From NCBI RefSeq assembly GCF_001431625.1, contig NZ_LLXT01000104.1:1-64000 (forward strand): DNA of 64,000 bases, read 5' to 3'. The DNA comes from Stenotrophomonas geniculata ATCC 19374 = JCM 13324. Lineage in GTDB: Bacteria > Pseudomonadota > Gammaproteobacteria > Xanthomonadales > Xanthomonadaceae. The translations under genes and the position numbers were made by a program. The notes under the pieces are model-generated. The model was not told the DNA's origin. It did not search any database and was given only the letters and a program-made list of their open reading frames with translations. Positions 24,563 to 34,500 of this stretch are shown here, piece after piece; within the stretch, counting starts at the first letter, position 1, and every line of letters starts with the position of its first letter.

Positions 24563-25090
24563 TCACCACCAGCCCCAGCGACCATAGCCGCCCCAGTACG
24601 GGCCATACGGGCCCGGGCCCCACGGGCCATAGGGGTAGGGCACCACATCGACCTGGCGCTGTTCCGGCCACAGGTAGATCACATCGGCCGACAGCTTCGG
24701 CAGGCGGTAGTCGTACTCGCCGATGCGGGTGTTCTGGTAGCCGTCGATCTTGCCGATGAAGGTCACGTCACGACCGGCTTCGAACACCGCCGGGTCGTAG
24801 AAGCCGGCACGGCAGGCAATGAAGCGGCCGTCGCTGGCGTCGGACGAGGTGGTGTTCGGGCGGCCACTGCCATTGAGCGGGCGCGAGATGATCTGGAAGC
24901 AGGTCTCGCCCTGGCCGGGCTTGGTTTCGATGATGCGACCGCCCCAACGGACCGGCGTGCCGACCTGCTGGGTAGCGACCGAGTCGCGAGGGGAGACCAG
25001 GCTGAACTGTCCCTGCAGCGGCTTGGGGGCCGTGGCGCAGGCCGACAGGGCCAGCGTGGCCACAGCGGTGAGAAGGAACTTGGTGTTCAT
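24563..25090 (-). CDS. slp: Slp-family outer-membrane lipoprotein
   Basis: A 175-residue lipoprotein. The signal peptide ends in the lipobox LSAC (Cys18). The mature part carries the Slp pattern GTPVRWGGRIIETKPGQG and ends in a Gly/Pro/Tyr/Trp-rich tail (PYGPWGPGPYGPYWGG). Slp-type proteins are starvation-associated outer-membrane lipoproteins. The ATG at 25090 overlaps the stop of the transglutaminase gene by 4 bases, so it ends the moxR operon. Confidence 0.8.
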   Translation of the reverse strand: MNTKFLLTAVATLALSACATAPKPLQGQFSLVSPRDSVATQQVGTPVRWGGRIIETKPGQGETCFQIISRPLNGSGRPNTTSSDASDGRFIACRAGFYDPAVFEAGRDVTFIGKIDGYQNTRIGEYDYRLPKLSADVIYLWPEQRQVDVVPYPYGPWGPGPYGPYWGGYGRWGWW

Positions 25091-27036
25091 GGGGAGGCTC
25101 CGGAAGTCGGGCGATGCCTGCGCAGGTCCCGCAATAATGAAGCGAGGTCGGTGCAAGTTCCAGCGTAGCGCGCGTCGGCGAAACGCTGGCTGAGTGCGAG
25201 CAGGGCCGGGTCGGGGCGCTGCCGGTGTACCCGCTGTGCCCAGTCCTGTGCGGTTTCGTGCGGTTCACGGGCCAGGCCGAGGCGGGCGTAGCGCCGTCCG
25301 AGCCGGTGCCAGGCGCGCAGCAGCGGCTCGCGTTCGCGCTCGCCACGGGCCAGCAGCCAGGCCATCCACGCCAGCGCCAGCAGTGCGGCTACCACGAAGC
25401 CAGCGACCAGCTGCCCGGGGCCCAGATCGTCCAGCCCGAACGGCTTGAGCAGCTGCTGCTGGCGGCGCGCATCGAAGGACAGCACCAGATCGTTCCAGCC
25501 GCGGCGCAGCCAGTCGCCCATCTGGCCCAGCTGCAGCCAACGCTGCTGCAGTGGTGTGTCCGTGCCGGCCTGCAGGCGATCATCCAGGGTGTCCAGGATG
25601 CGTTCCGGTGCCACGGCTGCGGTCGGGTCAACCCGGACCCAGCCGCGCTGCGGCAGCCATACCTCGGCCCAGGCGTGGGCATCCATCCGCCGCACCACCC
25701 AGTAGTCGCCGATGCGGTTGCGGGTGCCACCAGCGAAACCGGTCACCACCCGCGCCGGGACGCCGGCGTTGCGCATCAGCACCACGAAGGCCGAGCTGAA
25801 GTGTTCACAGAAGCCGGCCTTGTAGCCGAACAGGAACTCGTCGATCGGGTCGCGCCCTGCCGCAGGGGTATCCAGCGTGTACGAGAAATCGGTGGTGATC
25901 CACTGCAGCGCGCGGCGCACGATGGCCTCGTCATCGCTGCCAGCGTCCTGCCGCCATTGCTGCGCCAGCGTGGCGGTGCGCGGGTTGAAGCCGGCCGGCA
26001 GCTGCAACGTCGCGCGGCGCAGATAGGGCGACAGCGTGCTGTCGAAGCGCAGTGGCGGGGCCGAATGCAATCGCCAGCGGCTGAGCGAGGCCAGCGGGCG
26101 TTCGCTGCTCAGGCTCATGTCCGCATCCAGCACGCTGCCCGCAGGTGCGCGGCTGGGCAGGTCCAGAGCCACCAGCTGGCGGCGGTCGGTGGGCTCGTAA
26201 TCGATCTGGTAGTCCCAGCCCTGTGTACCCGCTGCTACCACTGCAGCAGGTCGCCGCGCGCTGGCACGGTCGCGTGTCCAGCGCCGTCCATCGAAGGCGG
26301 TCAGTACAGGGCCGCGCCAGTAGCGCTGCGCCGGCTCGGGCGGAGCGCCGAAGAACTGCACGCGCAGCGCCGGGGTGTCGTCGGCCATCAGGTCCAGCCA
26401 CTGGCCGGGTTCCATGCTGTCGGACAGCCCCGGTGTACCCACGGCGCGTTCGGGAATACCCCACAGTGGCGTGGCCAGTCGGGGGAAGAGCCAGAAGCAG
26501 GCCAGTGCCAGCGGCAGGCCGATCGCCAGCAGGCGGCCGACACCACGCAGCTGTCCACGCAGTGGCTGGCGGCCAGCATGGCCTTCATCCTGCGCCAGGC
26601 GTTGCAGTGCGATCAGTGCGCTGCCCCCGGCCAGCGCGGCCAGCGCTGTTGTCAGCGGCCCCTGGTCGAGCAGGAATGCTGCAAAGGGCGAGAACAGCGC
26701 GAAGCCGAGCAGGCTGCGGGCATCACGCAGGCTGCGCAGCTCGCTGGACTTGATCGCCAGCATCGCGGCCAGCAGCGCGCAACCGGTATCGCGTCCTGGG
26801 CGCACCACGCCCATCTGCCAGACGATGGCGCCGAGCATGCCCAGCACCAGCAGCAGGCGTACCGGCATCGGCAACACTGTCCGCCACGACAGGGCGGCAG
26901 TGATGATCGCCGCCAGCGCGATCACGCCCGCCAGCAGTGGTGGCAGCTGCAGCAGCAACGGCAACAGTGCCAGCGCCGCGCTGGCCAGGGTCCAGTTGCG
27001 GGCATTGCGGTCGAGCAGGGCCGGGGTCTCAGTCAT
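25087..27036 (-). CDS. tgpA: TgpA-type membrane transglutaminase (DUF3488)
   Basis: A 649-residue protein. About six N-terminal membrane helices (residues 15-200) form the DUF3488 part. A periplasmic transglutaminase-like domain (about 370-480) has the Cys-His-Asp triad in GFCEHFS, DAHAWAEVW and RVDPTAA. A last membrane helix lies near 555-580 and a short cytoplasmic tail follows. In Pseudomonas TgpA is essential and thought to act on the cell envelope. It overlaps both neighbours. Confidence 0.92.
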   Translation of the reverse strand: MTETPALLDRNARNWTLASAALALLPLLLQLPPLLAGVIALAAIITAALSWRTVLPMPVRLLLVLGMLGAIVWQMGVVRPGRDTGCALLAAMLAIKSSELRSLRDARSLLGFALFSPFAAFLLDQGPLTTALAALAGGSALIALQRLAQDEGHAGRQPLRGQLRGVGRLLAIGLPLALACFWLFPRLATPLWGIPERAVGTPGLSDSMEPGQWLDLMADDTPALRVQFFGAPPEPAQRYWRGPVLTAFDGRRWTRDRASARRPAAVVAAGTQGWDYQIDYEPTDRRQLVALDLPSRAPAGSVLDADMSLSSERPLASLSRWRLHSAPPLRFDSTLSPYLRRATLQLPAGFNPRTATLAQQWRQDAGSDDEAIVRRALQWITTDFSYTLDTPAAGRDPIDEFLFGYKAGFCEHFSSAFVVLMRNAGVPARVVTGFAGGTRNRIGDYWVVRRMDAHAWAEVWLPQRGWVRVDPTAAVAPERILDTLDDRLQAGTDTPLQQRWLQLGQMGDWLRRGWNDLVLSFDARRQQQLLKPFGLDDLGPGQLVAGFVVAALLALAWMAWLLARGEREREPLLRAWHRLGRRYARLGLAREPHETAQDWAQRVHRQRPDPALLALSQRFADARYAGTCTDLASLLRDLRRHRPTSGASP

Positions 27037-27979
27037 GCGGCATCAGCGCCAGCGCGCGCAGGCACAAGTGATGATGGCTGGCGCCCTGGCCGGGCCCGAA
27101 CGGTGGATGCGCAGGCAGCAGCAGGGTGTAGCGGCGGCCCTCGCGCTCGGCCACATCCACCCAGCGCGCCAATCGAGCGATGCGTGCTTCATGGCCCAGC
27201 GGCGCCAATGAGCGCCAGTCGAGGATCACTTCGATGCCGACCGGCTTTTCGTACTCGCGCACCAGCAGGCTGTCGCGGCGTGCCGAGTGCTTCCAGGAAA
27301 TGCTGCGCGGCGCATCGCCCGCCCGGTAGGGGCGCAGCTGATGCAGCTCCTCGCCGCTGGCATGGGCACGGGTATGCAGCGGATCGCTGCCGCTCTCCGG
27401 CAGTGCAGGCGCCACGGCCTCGGCCAGCGGGTAGACCAGCAGCGGCTGTTCCGGCCACACCCACGACCATGCCCGCACCAGGCCCAGCGGCTGGGTGGTG
27501 GACAGGCGGATACGCGGCAGTTCCAGCCAGCCACGGCGTTCGCTGGGAACGTCCAGTTCCACTTCGCCACGGCCGTGCGCAGGCAGCGAGGTCCAGGCGT
27601 TGCTGTCACCCAGCTGCAGATGAAGGCCGTGCCGCGCACGCGGATCACGCAGTGAGAGGTCTACGCGCAGGCGCAACGGTTGCCCGGCCGGTACCGGCTC
27701 GGCCGAGATCGCATCGATCTGCACGCCGGACAACTGGAGATGCGCGGCAATGGCACTGGCGATGGCCGCTGCGGCAAGCAGCAGGGCCAGCAGCAGCGCC
27801 GGATTGTTGTTGTAGTTCAGCGCGCCCAGCAGCATGGCCACCAGCAGGGTGGCAACGAACAGGCCGAAGCGGGTGGGCAGCACATAGATGCGATGGCGGT
27901 CCAGCCGCTTCGGCAAGGCTTCGGGCCTGCGTGGCCGTGCCAGCAGCTGCATGCGTGCCCAGCGTGCGGCCACGCTCAA
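27029..27979 (-). CDS. DUF58 domain protein
   Basis: A 316-residue protein with two membrane helices near residues 35-75, then the DUF58 signature LRPYRAGDAPRSISWKHSAR near 200-220 and a vWA-like beginning (EVILDWRSL). The apparent TTG start overlaps the moxR stop (TTGA); a GTG two codons later is an alternative. DUF58 proteins accompany MoxR ATPases and transglutaminases in a conserved operon of unclear envelope function. Confidence 0.88.
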   Translation of the reverse strand: MSVAARWARMQLLARPRRPEALPKRLDRHRIYVLPTRFGLFVATLLVAMLLGALNYNNNPALLLALLLAAAAIASAIAAHLQLSGVQIDAISAEPVPAGQPLRLRVDLSLRDPRARHGLHLQLGDSNAWTSLPAHGRGEVELDVPSERRGWLELPRIRLSTTQPLGLVRAWSWVWPEQPLLVYPLAEAVAPALPESGSDPLHTRAHASGEELHQLRPYRAGDAPRSISWKHSARRDSLLVREYEKPVGIEVILDWRSLAPLGHEARIARLARWVDVAEREGRRYTLLLPAHPPFGPGQGASHHHLCLRALALMPHD

Positions 27980-28929
27980 TCCACCGCGACGGTCTGCAGG
28001 ATCGCGCGCGCCAGTGCCGGTCCCGAACTGGATTCGGCTTCCGCCACCAGCCGGTGACCAGCCACTGCGACGAACAGCGTCTGCACGTCCTCGGGCACGA
28101 CATGCCCGCGACCCAGCAGCAGGGCATGTGCCCTGGCCGCACGCAGCAATGCCAGGCCGGCGCGTGGTGACAGGCCGACGCGCACGCCGGCGTGCTGGCG
28201 GCTGCGGGTCAGCAGGGCCTGCACATAGTCGATCAGCGCGTCGCTGGCATGCACCTGGTTCACCGCGTCGCGCAGCGCGCGCACCTGGGTGTCATCCAGT
28301 TTCGGTACGGCGCGCGCGATCAGGTCGCGGCGGTCGCTGCCACGCAGCAGTTCGCGTTCGGCCTGGGCACTGGGGTAGCCCATCGCCAGCCGCAGCAGGA
28401 AACGATCCAGCTGCGAATCCGGCAGCGGGAAGGTGCCGGACAGGTCCACCGGGTTCTGCGTGGCGATCACGAAGAACGGGTCGGGCAGCGGATGCGTCTG
28501 TCCGTCCAGGGCGACCTGTTGTTCGGCCATCGCTTCCAGCAACGCGCTCTGCGTGCGTGGTGGTGCCCGGTTGATCTCGTCGGCCAGCAGTACGTGGGTG
28601 AACACCGGGCCTGGGTGGAACTGGAACTGGCGGCTGCCGGCTTCATACACCGACACGCCCAGCACATCGGCCGGCAACAGGTCGGAGGTGAACTGCACGC
28701 GCTGGAAGCTGAGGCCGAGGCTGCTGGCCAGCGCATGCGCCAGCGTGGTCTTGCCCAGGCCGGGCAGATCTTCGATCAGCAGGTGGCCGCCGGACAGCAA
28801 TGCGACGAACGCCAGCCTGACTTCCGGCACCTTGCCCAGTACCAGTGCGTTCACCTGATCCTGTGCCTCCCGCAGGGCCTGACGCAATTGATCGGTTAGC
28901 ATGCTGGGATTGGGGGACGAAGCTGGCAT
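27976..28929 (-). CDS. moxR: MoxR-family AAA+ ATPase
   Basis: A protein of about 317 residues. Walker A is DLPGLGKTT, Walker B LLADEINRAPP, sensor 1 VIATQNPVD, with a C-terminal lid domain containing SPRAGLALLRAARAH. MoxR proteins act as chaperone-like ATPases for vWA-domain partners, here the DUF58 product. I chose the ATG at 28929; further in-frame ATGs upstream (to 28977) would overlap the divergent glycosyltransferase start. Confidence 0.92.
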   Translation of the reverse strand: MPASSPNPSMLTDQLRQALREAQDQVNALVLGKVPEVRLAFVALLSGGHLLIEDLPGLGKTTLAHALASSLGLSFQRVQFTSDLLPADVLGVSVYEAGSRQFQFHPGPVFTHVLLADEINRAPPRTQSALLEAMAEQQVALDGQTHPLPDPFFVIATQNPVDLSGTFPLPDSQLDRFLLRLAMGYPSAQAERELLRGSDRRDLIARAVPKLDDTQVRALRDAVNQVHASDALIDYVQALLTRSRQHAGVRVGLSPRAGLALLRAARAHALLLGRGHVVPEDVQTLFVAVAGHRLVAEAESSSGPALARAILQTVAVD

Positions 28930-28971
28930 GATCGTCTCAGATCTGGAATCCACTCGATTATCCATAGAGCA

Positions 28972-30807
28972 ATGCAAGGCGAACAGCGCGCACGGACGAT
29001 ATTTCTCTGGTTATGGACGCTGGTCACAGCGGCCAAGCTGATCGTTGCCGCGCGCCTGCCGCTGTTCGTCGACGAAGCGTTCTATTGGCAGGAAGGCCAG
29101 CATCTGGCCGCGGCCTATTCGGATCTGCCCGGGCTGACCGCCTGGCTGGCCCGCCTGGGCGTGGAGATCGGGGGGCATCACGTGCTCGCGCTGCGCCTGC
29201 CGTTCCTGGCCATCGGTGCGCTGCTGCCGCTGCTGGTGGTGCGCACGGCCACGCGCTGGTTCGGCAATGTGGCCGGTTGGCAGGCGGGCAGCCTCACGCT
29301 GTTGATGCCGTTGTCGGCGACGCTTGGCCTGCTGGCGGTACCGGACGTGCCGATGGCGTTGGCGGCAGTGATCTGCCTGCACGCCGGTGCGCGCCTGCTG
29401 TACAACGTGGATGCCTCCTCGGCGATGAAGCTGGCGCTGGGCCTGCTGATCGGTGCACTCAGCCACTACCGTTTCATCGGTGTCATCGGCGTCGGTTTCA
29501 TCGCGTTGCTGGCATTGCCGCAGGGGCGGCGCATGCTGGCCGATCCGCGCGTGTGGGTGGCATTGGCGGTGGGCGTGCTGGCATGGCTGCCACTGCTGGC
29601 GTGGAATGCGGACAACCACGATGCCGGCCTGAAATTCCAGGTGATCGAGCGTCATCCTTGGGCGTTTGAATGGGGCGGGCTGTGGTTCCTGGTGATCCAG
29701 CCGATGCTGGTCACGCCGATCCTGTGCATGGCGATGTGGAAGGTGGCGCTGGCAGGAACCCGGAGCGGTGGCGGTGCGCGCGTGCAGTGGCGCTATTTCG
29801 GCCTGGTGGGCGGCGTATCCACGCTGGGCATTTTCGTGCTCGGCTTCTTCACTGACGTCGAGCGGATCAGCTTCCACTGGCCGCTGCCGGGCTACCTCGC
29901 ATTGCTGGTGGCGGTGCCGGTGGTGCTCAACGGCTGGCCGCGCTGGCTGCGCCGCACCGGCTGGTGGCTGGCCGGCGCGGGCATGGTGCTGGCCTTCGGC
30001 TACTACCTGATGGCATCCACGCCGGCACTGCGCGAGCAGATGGCCGGCAGCAAGTACTATCCGCGCAATTTCGCCGGCTGGCAGCCACTGGCAGTTGCGG
30101 TCCATGAAGAGCTGCGGCAGATGCCGGAAGGAACGCGCGTGCTGGCCGGCAACTTCAAGGTTGGCGCCGAGCTGGGTTTCCAGCTGGGCAATGGCAACAT
30201 CGAGGTACTGCCGCATCCGCTCAATGACAAGCATGGCCGCACCGCGCAACTGGCGCAGTGGGGCCTGCTGCATGAGGGCGAGCGCACGGTGCCGATGCTG
30301 CTGGTGCTGTCACCCAGCGACCAGCGCTATCGCGAACTGCTGGAGCGCTATCACGCCATCTGCAATCAGGTGGGGCCGATGCCTGCGCCACGCGTGGTCA
30401 GCAGTGATCATGGTTTCCAGCGCTTCCTGCTGTTCCGGCTGCCGGTGCAGCGCGCAGAGGGGCCGTGCGTGACGCCGGCGATGGCGTGGCTGGATGCGCC
30501 GTCCAATGGCGAGAAGGTGTCCGGCACGCTCGCAATCAAGGGCTGGGCGTTCAAGGATGGTGTCGGCCTGGCGCGCGTCGAAGTGCTGGTCGATGGTCGC
30601 TCGGTCGGTGACGCCCGCTATGGGCGTGTGTTCGACGTGCGCCACACCTGGCCGGACAGTACCGATCCGCAGCATCCGGCGGTGGGCTTCGACGCATCGT
30701 TGGATACCACCACGCTGGCACCGGGCCGGCATTGGCTGGGCCTGCGCCTGCACGGCCGCGACGGCAGCGTGGAGCAATGGCAGGAGCAGCCGTTCGAGGT
30801 TCGTTGA
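28972..30807 (+). CDS. GT39/ArnT-like membrane glycosyltransferase
   Basis: A 611-residue protein. FVDEAFYWQEGQHLA near residues 29-43 is the acidic first-loop motif of GT39/ArnT-type enzymes, which use polyprenyl-phosphate sugars. About ten membrane helices span residues 10-350. A soluble periplasmic part follows, and the last 100 residues form an immunoglobulin-like domain (APSNGEKVSGTLAIKGWAF...). The acceptor is unknown (lipid A or another envelope glycan). It is divergent from moxR, with starts about 40 bp apart. Confidence 0.8.
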   Translation: MQGEQRARTIFLWLWTLVTAAKLIVAARLPLFVDEAFYWQEGQHLAAAYSDLPGLTAWLARLGVEIGGHHVLALRLPFLAIGALLPLLVVRTATRWFGNVAGWQAGSLTLLMPLSATLGLLAVPDVPMALAAVICLHAGARLLYNVDASSAMKLALGLLIGALSHYRFIGVIGVGFIALLALPQGRRMLADPRVWVALAVGVLAWLPLLAWNADNHDAGLKFQVIERHPWAFEWGGLWFLVIQPMLVTPILCMAMWKVALAGTRSGGGARVQWRYFGLVGGVSTLGIFVLGFFTDVERISFHWPLPGYLALLVAVPVVLNGWPRWLRRTGWWLAGAGMVLAFGYYLMASTPALREQMAGSKYYPRNFAGWQPLAVAVHEELRQMPEGTRVLAGNFKVGAELGFQLGNGNIEVLPHPLNDKHGRTAQLAQWGLLHEGERTVPMLLVLSPSDQRYRELLERYHAICNQVGPMPAPRVVSSDHGFQRFLLFRLPVQRAEGPCVTPAMAWLDAPSNGEKVSGTLAIKGWAFKDGVGLARVEVLVDGRSVGDARYGRVFDVRHTWPDSTDPQHPAVGFDASLDTTTLAPGRHWLGLRLHGRDGSVEQWQEQPFEVR

Positions 30808-30821
30808 GGTCCTCTGGTCCT

Positions 30822-30905
30822 GTAGAGCCGAGCCGATGCTCGGCTGCTTCTGCTTCAGATGCAGGCAGCCTCGAAAAAAGCAACCGAGCATGGGCTCGGC
30901 TCTAC
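30822..30905. repeat. Inverted pair of GTAG REP elements (SMAG-like)
   Basis: GTAGAGCCGAGCC...GGCTGC at 30822-30846 faces an inverted copy ending CTAC at 30902-30905. Each unit is a small stem-loop headed by GTAG, matching the repeats described in S. maltophilia (SMAG). Located between convergent genes, the pair can also form one large hairpin and end both transcripts. Confidence 0.8.
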
Positions 30906-30908
30906 AGT

Positions 30909-31478
30909 TCAGGGCACCGCGAAACCGGCCCTGCGCAGCAATCCGCATACCGCGATCAGCGGCAGGCCGACCAGCGCGGTCGGGTCGCGGTTGTCGATGG
31001 CGCCGAACAGGCTGATGCCCAGGCCCTCGCATTTGAAGCTGCCGGCGCAGTCCAGCGGTTGCTCGGTGGTCACGTAGCGGGCGATTTCGTCTGGCTCCAG
31101 TGCGCGGAAGCAGACTTCGGTCAGATCGACGGCCGTGAATGATTCTCCGTCACGACTGAGACAGACGGCGGTGTGGAAGCGGACGGTCTGCCCCGACATC
31201 GCTGCCAGCTGCGCACAGGCGGCCTCGACCGTACCCGGTTTGCCCAGTGGCTGGCCGTTCAGGTCTGCGACCTGGTCCGAACCGATCACCCACGCGCCGG
31301 GGTGGCGGGACGCCACCTCGGCCGCTTTGGCGGTGGCCAGGCGGGTGGCCAGGGCCAGCGGAGCCTCCCCGTTCATGGGAGTCTCATCCACCTCCGGACG
31401 TGCGCAGTCGAAGGGCAGGCCCAGCCGTTCCAGCAGCTCGCGGCGGTAGCGGGAGGTGGAGGCCAGGACCAGTGACAT
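30909..31478 (-). CDS. yceF: Maf-like nucleotide pyrophosphatase (YceF type)
   Basis: A 189-residue protein beginning LVLASTSRYRRELLERLGLP, with PEVDE, GSDQVADLNGQPLGKPGT and CAGSFKCEGLG motifs of the Maf/HAM1 superfamily. The YceF branch hydrolyses 7-methyl-GTP, and the neighbouring yceD-rpmF supports that branch. It is divergent from yceD. Confidence 0.93.
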   Translation of the reverse strand: MSLVLASTSRYRRELLERLGLPFDCARPEVDETPMNGEAPLALATRLATAKAAEVASRHPGAWVIGSDQVADLNGQPLGKPGTVEAACAQLAAMSGQTVRFHTAVCLSRDGESFTAVDLTEVCFRALEPDEIARYVTTEQPLDCAGSFKCEGLGISLFGAIDNRDPTALVGLPLIAVCGLLRRAGFAVP

Positions 31479-31591
31479 GCGAGAATACCGGGGCAGGGCA
31501 TGGCAGTCTGGCGTGTCCGCAGCGCCAGCAGCAAGTCCTGTATGGCGGGCATTTGACAGTCGGCGCCCGGATCCTTAGTATTCAGCGGCTT

Positions 31592-32101
31592 ATGTCCGCG
31601 AACGTGCCCGAAACGCTGGATGCCTGGCGGATGGTTGTAGCGCGAAGGCGCTTCGACGGTCAGGTGTCTCTGGCTGAATTGACCCGCCTGCAGGGGTTGG
31701 TCGCAGATACCGACGGTGAGTGCAATTACTCGCTTGAATTCGGTCGCGACGACGTCTTGCGGGTATCCTATGTGGAATTGACCATCGACACCGCGCTGCC
31801 GCTGACCTGTCAGCGCAGCATGCAGCGATTCCTGTTGCCGGTGAAGGTGACCCAGAGGCTTGGCCTGATCCGCGACGAGGACGAGGAATCGTCCCTGCCG
31901 GAGGAATACGAGGCGTTGCTGGTGCCGGAAGATGGCCAGCTGAAGCCGCTGGATCTGGTCGAGGACGAACTGGTGCTGGCGGTGCCGGTGGTACCGCTGT
32001 CGCCCGACGGTGAAGCAGTCGACAAGGACTGGGCGCCGAGCGAAGAAGAAACGAAGAAGGCCAACCCGTTTGCGGCGTTGGCGGCATTGAAGAAACAATA
32101 G
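31592..32101 (+). CDS. yceD: YceD/DUF177 family protein
   Basis: A 169-residue protein with the central [20 protein letters not shown] segment of the DUF177 family and an acidic C-terminal half ([21 protein letters not shown]). Homologues are linked to 23S rRNA maturation and are always beside rpmF, as here. The ATG at 31592 ([20 protein letters not shown]) is supported by homology; the frame runs upstream without it. Confidence 0.9.
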   Translation: MSANVPETLDAWRMVVARRRFDGQVSLAELTRLQGLVADTDGECNYSLEFGRDDVLRVSYVELTIDTALPLTCQRSMQRFLLPVKVTQRLGLIRDEDEESSLPEEYEALLVPEDGQLKPLDLVEDELVLAVPVVPLSPDGEAVDKDWAPSEEETKKANPFAALAALKKQ

Positions 32102-32208
32102 CAGCCGGTTGTCGTCGGCGGCTGCGGCGAAAGCGAAAAGTGTGCTGGGCGCTGGCGTCCTGTGCGACGAAACGACGAAGCAAAACGAACCGAGTTTGGA
32201 GCAATCCC

Positions 32209-32403
32209 ATGGCTGTCCAGAAATCCCGTGTTACCCCGTCCCGCCGCGGCCAGCGCCGTTCGCATGACGCCCTGAGCGCCAAGCAGCTGTCGACCGACCC
32301 GACCACCGGCGAAGTGCACCTGCGTCACCACATCACTGCCGATGGTTTCTACCGCGGCAAGAAGGTCATCCAGACCAAGACCTCGGCCGTCGAAGAAGAT
32401 TGA
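32209..32403 (+). CDS. rpmF: 50S ribosomal protein L32
   Basis: A 64-residue basic protein, [20 protein letters not shown], typical of L32 without the zinc Cys set. It lies about 105 bp after yceD. No plsX follows; fabH comes next. Confidence 0.96.
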   Translation: MAVQKSRVTPSRRGQRRSHDALSAKQLSTDPTTGEVHLRHHITADGFYRGKKVIQTKTSAVEED

Positions 32404-32494
32404 TGTGCCGGGAAGGCCGCTGCCTCCGGGCAGCGGCCTTTGCCTTCTTCCCCGGGTGTGCCGGTGATCGGCGGCCCGCGCAACAGGAAACATG

Positions 32495-33472
32495 ATGAGC
32501 AAGCGGATCTACTCGAGGATCGCGGGCACCGGTAGCTATTTGCCGGAAAAAGTCCTGACCAACGCCGACCTGGAAAAAATGGTCGAAACCTCGGATGAGT
32601 GGATCCAGTCGCGCACCGGAATTCGTGAACGGCACATCGCGGCCGAAGGCGAAACCACCAGCGACCTCGGCTACAACGCCGCCCTGCGCGCGCTTGAAGC
32701 CGCAGGCATCGATGCCTCGCAGCTCGACATGATCGTGGTCGGCACGACCACCCCTGATCTCATTTTCCCGTCCACCGCGTGCCTGATCCAGGCCAAGCTC
32801 GGTGTTGCGGGGTGCCCTGCCTTTGACGTCAACGCAGCCTGCTCGGGCTTCGTGTTCGCGCTGGGCGTGGCCGACAAATTCATCCGTTCCGGTGACTGCA
32901 AGCATGTGCTGGTGATCGGCACCGAAACGCTGACCCGCATGGTCGACTGGAACGATCGCACCACCTGCGTGCTGTTCGGCGATGGCGCTGGCGCCGTCGT
33001 GCTCAAGGCCGATGAAGAGACCGGCATCCTCAGTACCCACCTGCATGCCGATGGCAGCAAGAAGGAGCTGCTGTGGAACCCGGTCGGTGTCTCGACCGGC
33101 TTCAAGGACGGCGCCAATGGCGGCGGCACCATCAACATGAAGGGCAACGACGTGTTCAAGTACGCCGTCAAGGCGCTGGACTCGGTCGTGGACGAGACCC
33201 TGGCCGCCAACGGCCTGGACAAGTCCGACCTGGATTGGCTGATTCCGCACCAGGCCAACCTGCGCATCATCGAAGCCACCGCCAAGCGCCTGGACATGTC
33301 GATGGACCAGGTCGTGGTGACCGTCGACAAGCACGGCAATACCTCGTCCGGCTCGGTGCCGCTGGCGCTGGACGCCGCCGTGCGTTCGGGCAGGGTCGAA
33401 CGTGGCCAGCTGCTGCTGCTGGAAGCCTTCGGCGGCGGCTTCACGTGGGGTTCGGCTCTGCTGCGCTATTGA
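32495..33472 (+). CDS. fabH: Beta-ketoacyl-ACP synthase III
   Basis: A protein of about 325 residues. Catalytic Cys116 is in NAACSGFV, His in IPHQANLR, and Asn in HGNTSSGS. FabH condenses acyl-CoA with malonyl-ACP to start fatty-acid synthesis. Two ATGs in tandem (32492, 32495) follow AGGAAAC; the second has better spacing. In many gammaproteobacteria plsX precedes it; here rpmF does. Confidence 0.97.
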   Translation: MSKRIYSRIAGTGSYLPEKVLTNADLEKMVETSDEWIQSRTGIRERHIAAEGETTSDLGYNAALRALEAAGIDASQLDMIVVGTTTPDLIFPSTACLIQAKLGVAGCPAFDVNAACSGFVFALGVADKFIRSGDCKHVLVIGTETLTRMVDWNDRTTCVLFGDGAGAVVLKADEETGILSTHLHADGSKKELLWNPVGVSTGFKDGANGGGTINMKGNDVFKYAVKALDSVVDETLAANGLDKSDLDWLIPHQANLRIIEATAKRLDMSMDQVVVTVDKHGNTSSGSVPLALDAAVRSGRVERGQLLLLEAFGGGFTWGSALLRY

Positions 33473-33549
33473 TAGTGCAAGTTACGACAACGTGAAGCTT
33501 TGTCGTTGCGGCCCCTCTGGGGCCGTAACGCGTTTAAGGAGGACCTGTC

Positions 33550-34332
33550 ATGGTTGAGCCCATCGTCATCGAAGGGCAACGTGCCTGGCTGAAGCAGTAC
33601 GGCAAGGGAAGCCGGGCGCTGGCCCTTGGCCTGCTCAATTTTGTTGCCCGTCGTTTTCATCTGGACGCCCTGCGCCCGCCGCCGCACCGTGGCGGCGACG
33701 CCGCACGCGAAACCGAAGCCCGTCGCCTTGCAGAACTGCAGGCGCAGGGCGTGAACGTGCCCGACGTGCTGGGCACCGGCCATGCCGCGCTGGTGATCGG
33801 CGACAACGGCAGTTCGTTCAATACCTGCCTGCGCGAAGCCGACGACGCAGGTCGCGACCGACTGGTGATGGCGGCGATGCTGGCCATTGCCGCAGCGCAT
33901 GCGCGCGGCGCCTATTTCGGCCAGCCGTTGCCGCGCAATCTCACCTGGGATGGCGAGAACGTCGGTTTCATCGACTTCGAGGAAGATCCGCTGGAAGTGA
34001 TGGATCTGTCCGAAGCGCAGGCCCGCGACTGGCTGATGTTCGGCTATGGCGTGGCCAAGTACTACGCCGACCGCCCCGAGCACCTGCAGGCGATGATGGC
34101 CGAGGCGATGGGCGATGCCCAGGCGCCGGTGCGCGAGCACGTGCACGCGGTCAGCGGCCGCCTGCGCAGCCTGGCCCGGGTCTGCATGAAGCTGGGCCGC
34201 TCAGCGCGTGCGCTGGCCCACTCCATTTTCATCGCCCATGGCGCCAGCACCGCTGGCGTGCTGATGCTGGTGGGCCTGTGCGTGGATTTCCTCGCCGACG
34301 GCGACCTGGACGTCCTGCAGCTGTTCTGCTGA
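33550..34332 (+). CDS. Protein-kinase-like protein in the fab cluster
   Basis: A 260-residue protein with features of an atypical small kinase (RIO/WaaP/Bud32-like): ETEARRLAELQAQG (helix C-like Glu), HARGAYFGQPLPRNLTW (catalytic-loop-like, with Gly-Gln and Asn) and FIDFEEDP (DFG-like). A hydrophobic segment lies near the C-terminus. It sits between fabH and fabD behind AAGGAGG. Substrate unknown; lipopolysaccharide or protein phosphorylation are possibilities. Confidence 0.65.
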   Translation: MVEPIVIEGQRAWLKQYGKGSRALALGLLNFVARRFHLDALRPPPHRGGDAARETEARRLAELQAQGVNVPDVLGTGHAALVIGDNGSSFNTCLREADDAGRDRLVMAAMLAIAAAHARGAYFGQPLPRNLTWDGENVGFIDFEEDPLEVMDLSEAQARDWLMFGYGVAKYYADRPEHLQAMMAEAMGDAQAPVREHVHAVSGRLRSLARVCMKLGRSARALAHSIFIAHGASTAGVLMLVGLCVDFLADGDLDVLQLFC

Positions 34333-34500
34333 TCAGCGGCTGGGGCCGGATCCCTTTTTTCCATGGAGAGGCATCCGGCCCCGGATCTCCAGCGTGTTGC
34401 GACAGCCATTCACCATACGCGTGCATACGCGCACGTACAGACGACACGGCATGTTCCCCCTTATCATGGCCCGCTTCGATTGCAACAAGCGGATGACCGC

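Noticed and set aside
25225-28170. A 981-codon open frame on the plus strand
   Set aside because: It runs antisense to the moxR/DUF58/transglutaminase operon, whose products show clear motifs. High-GC DNA gives long antisense frames; its residue make-up is implausible.
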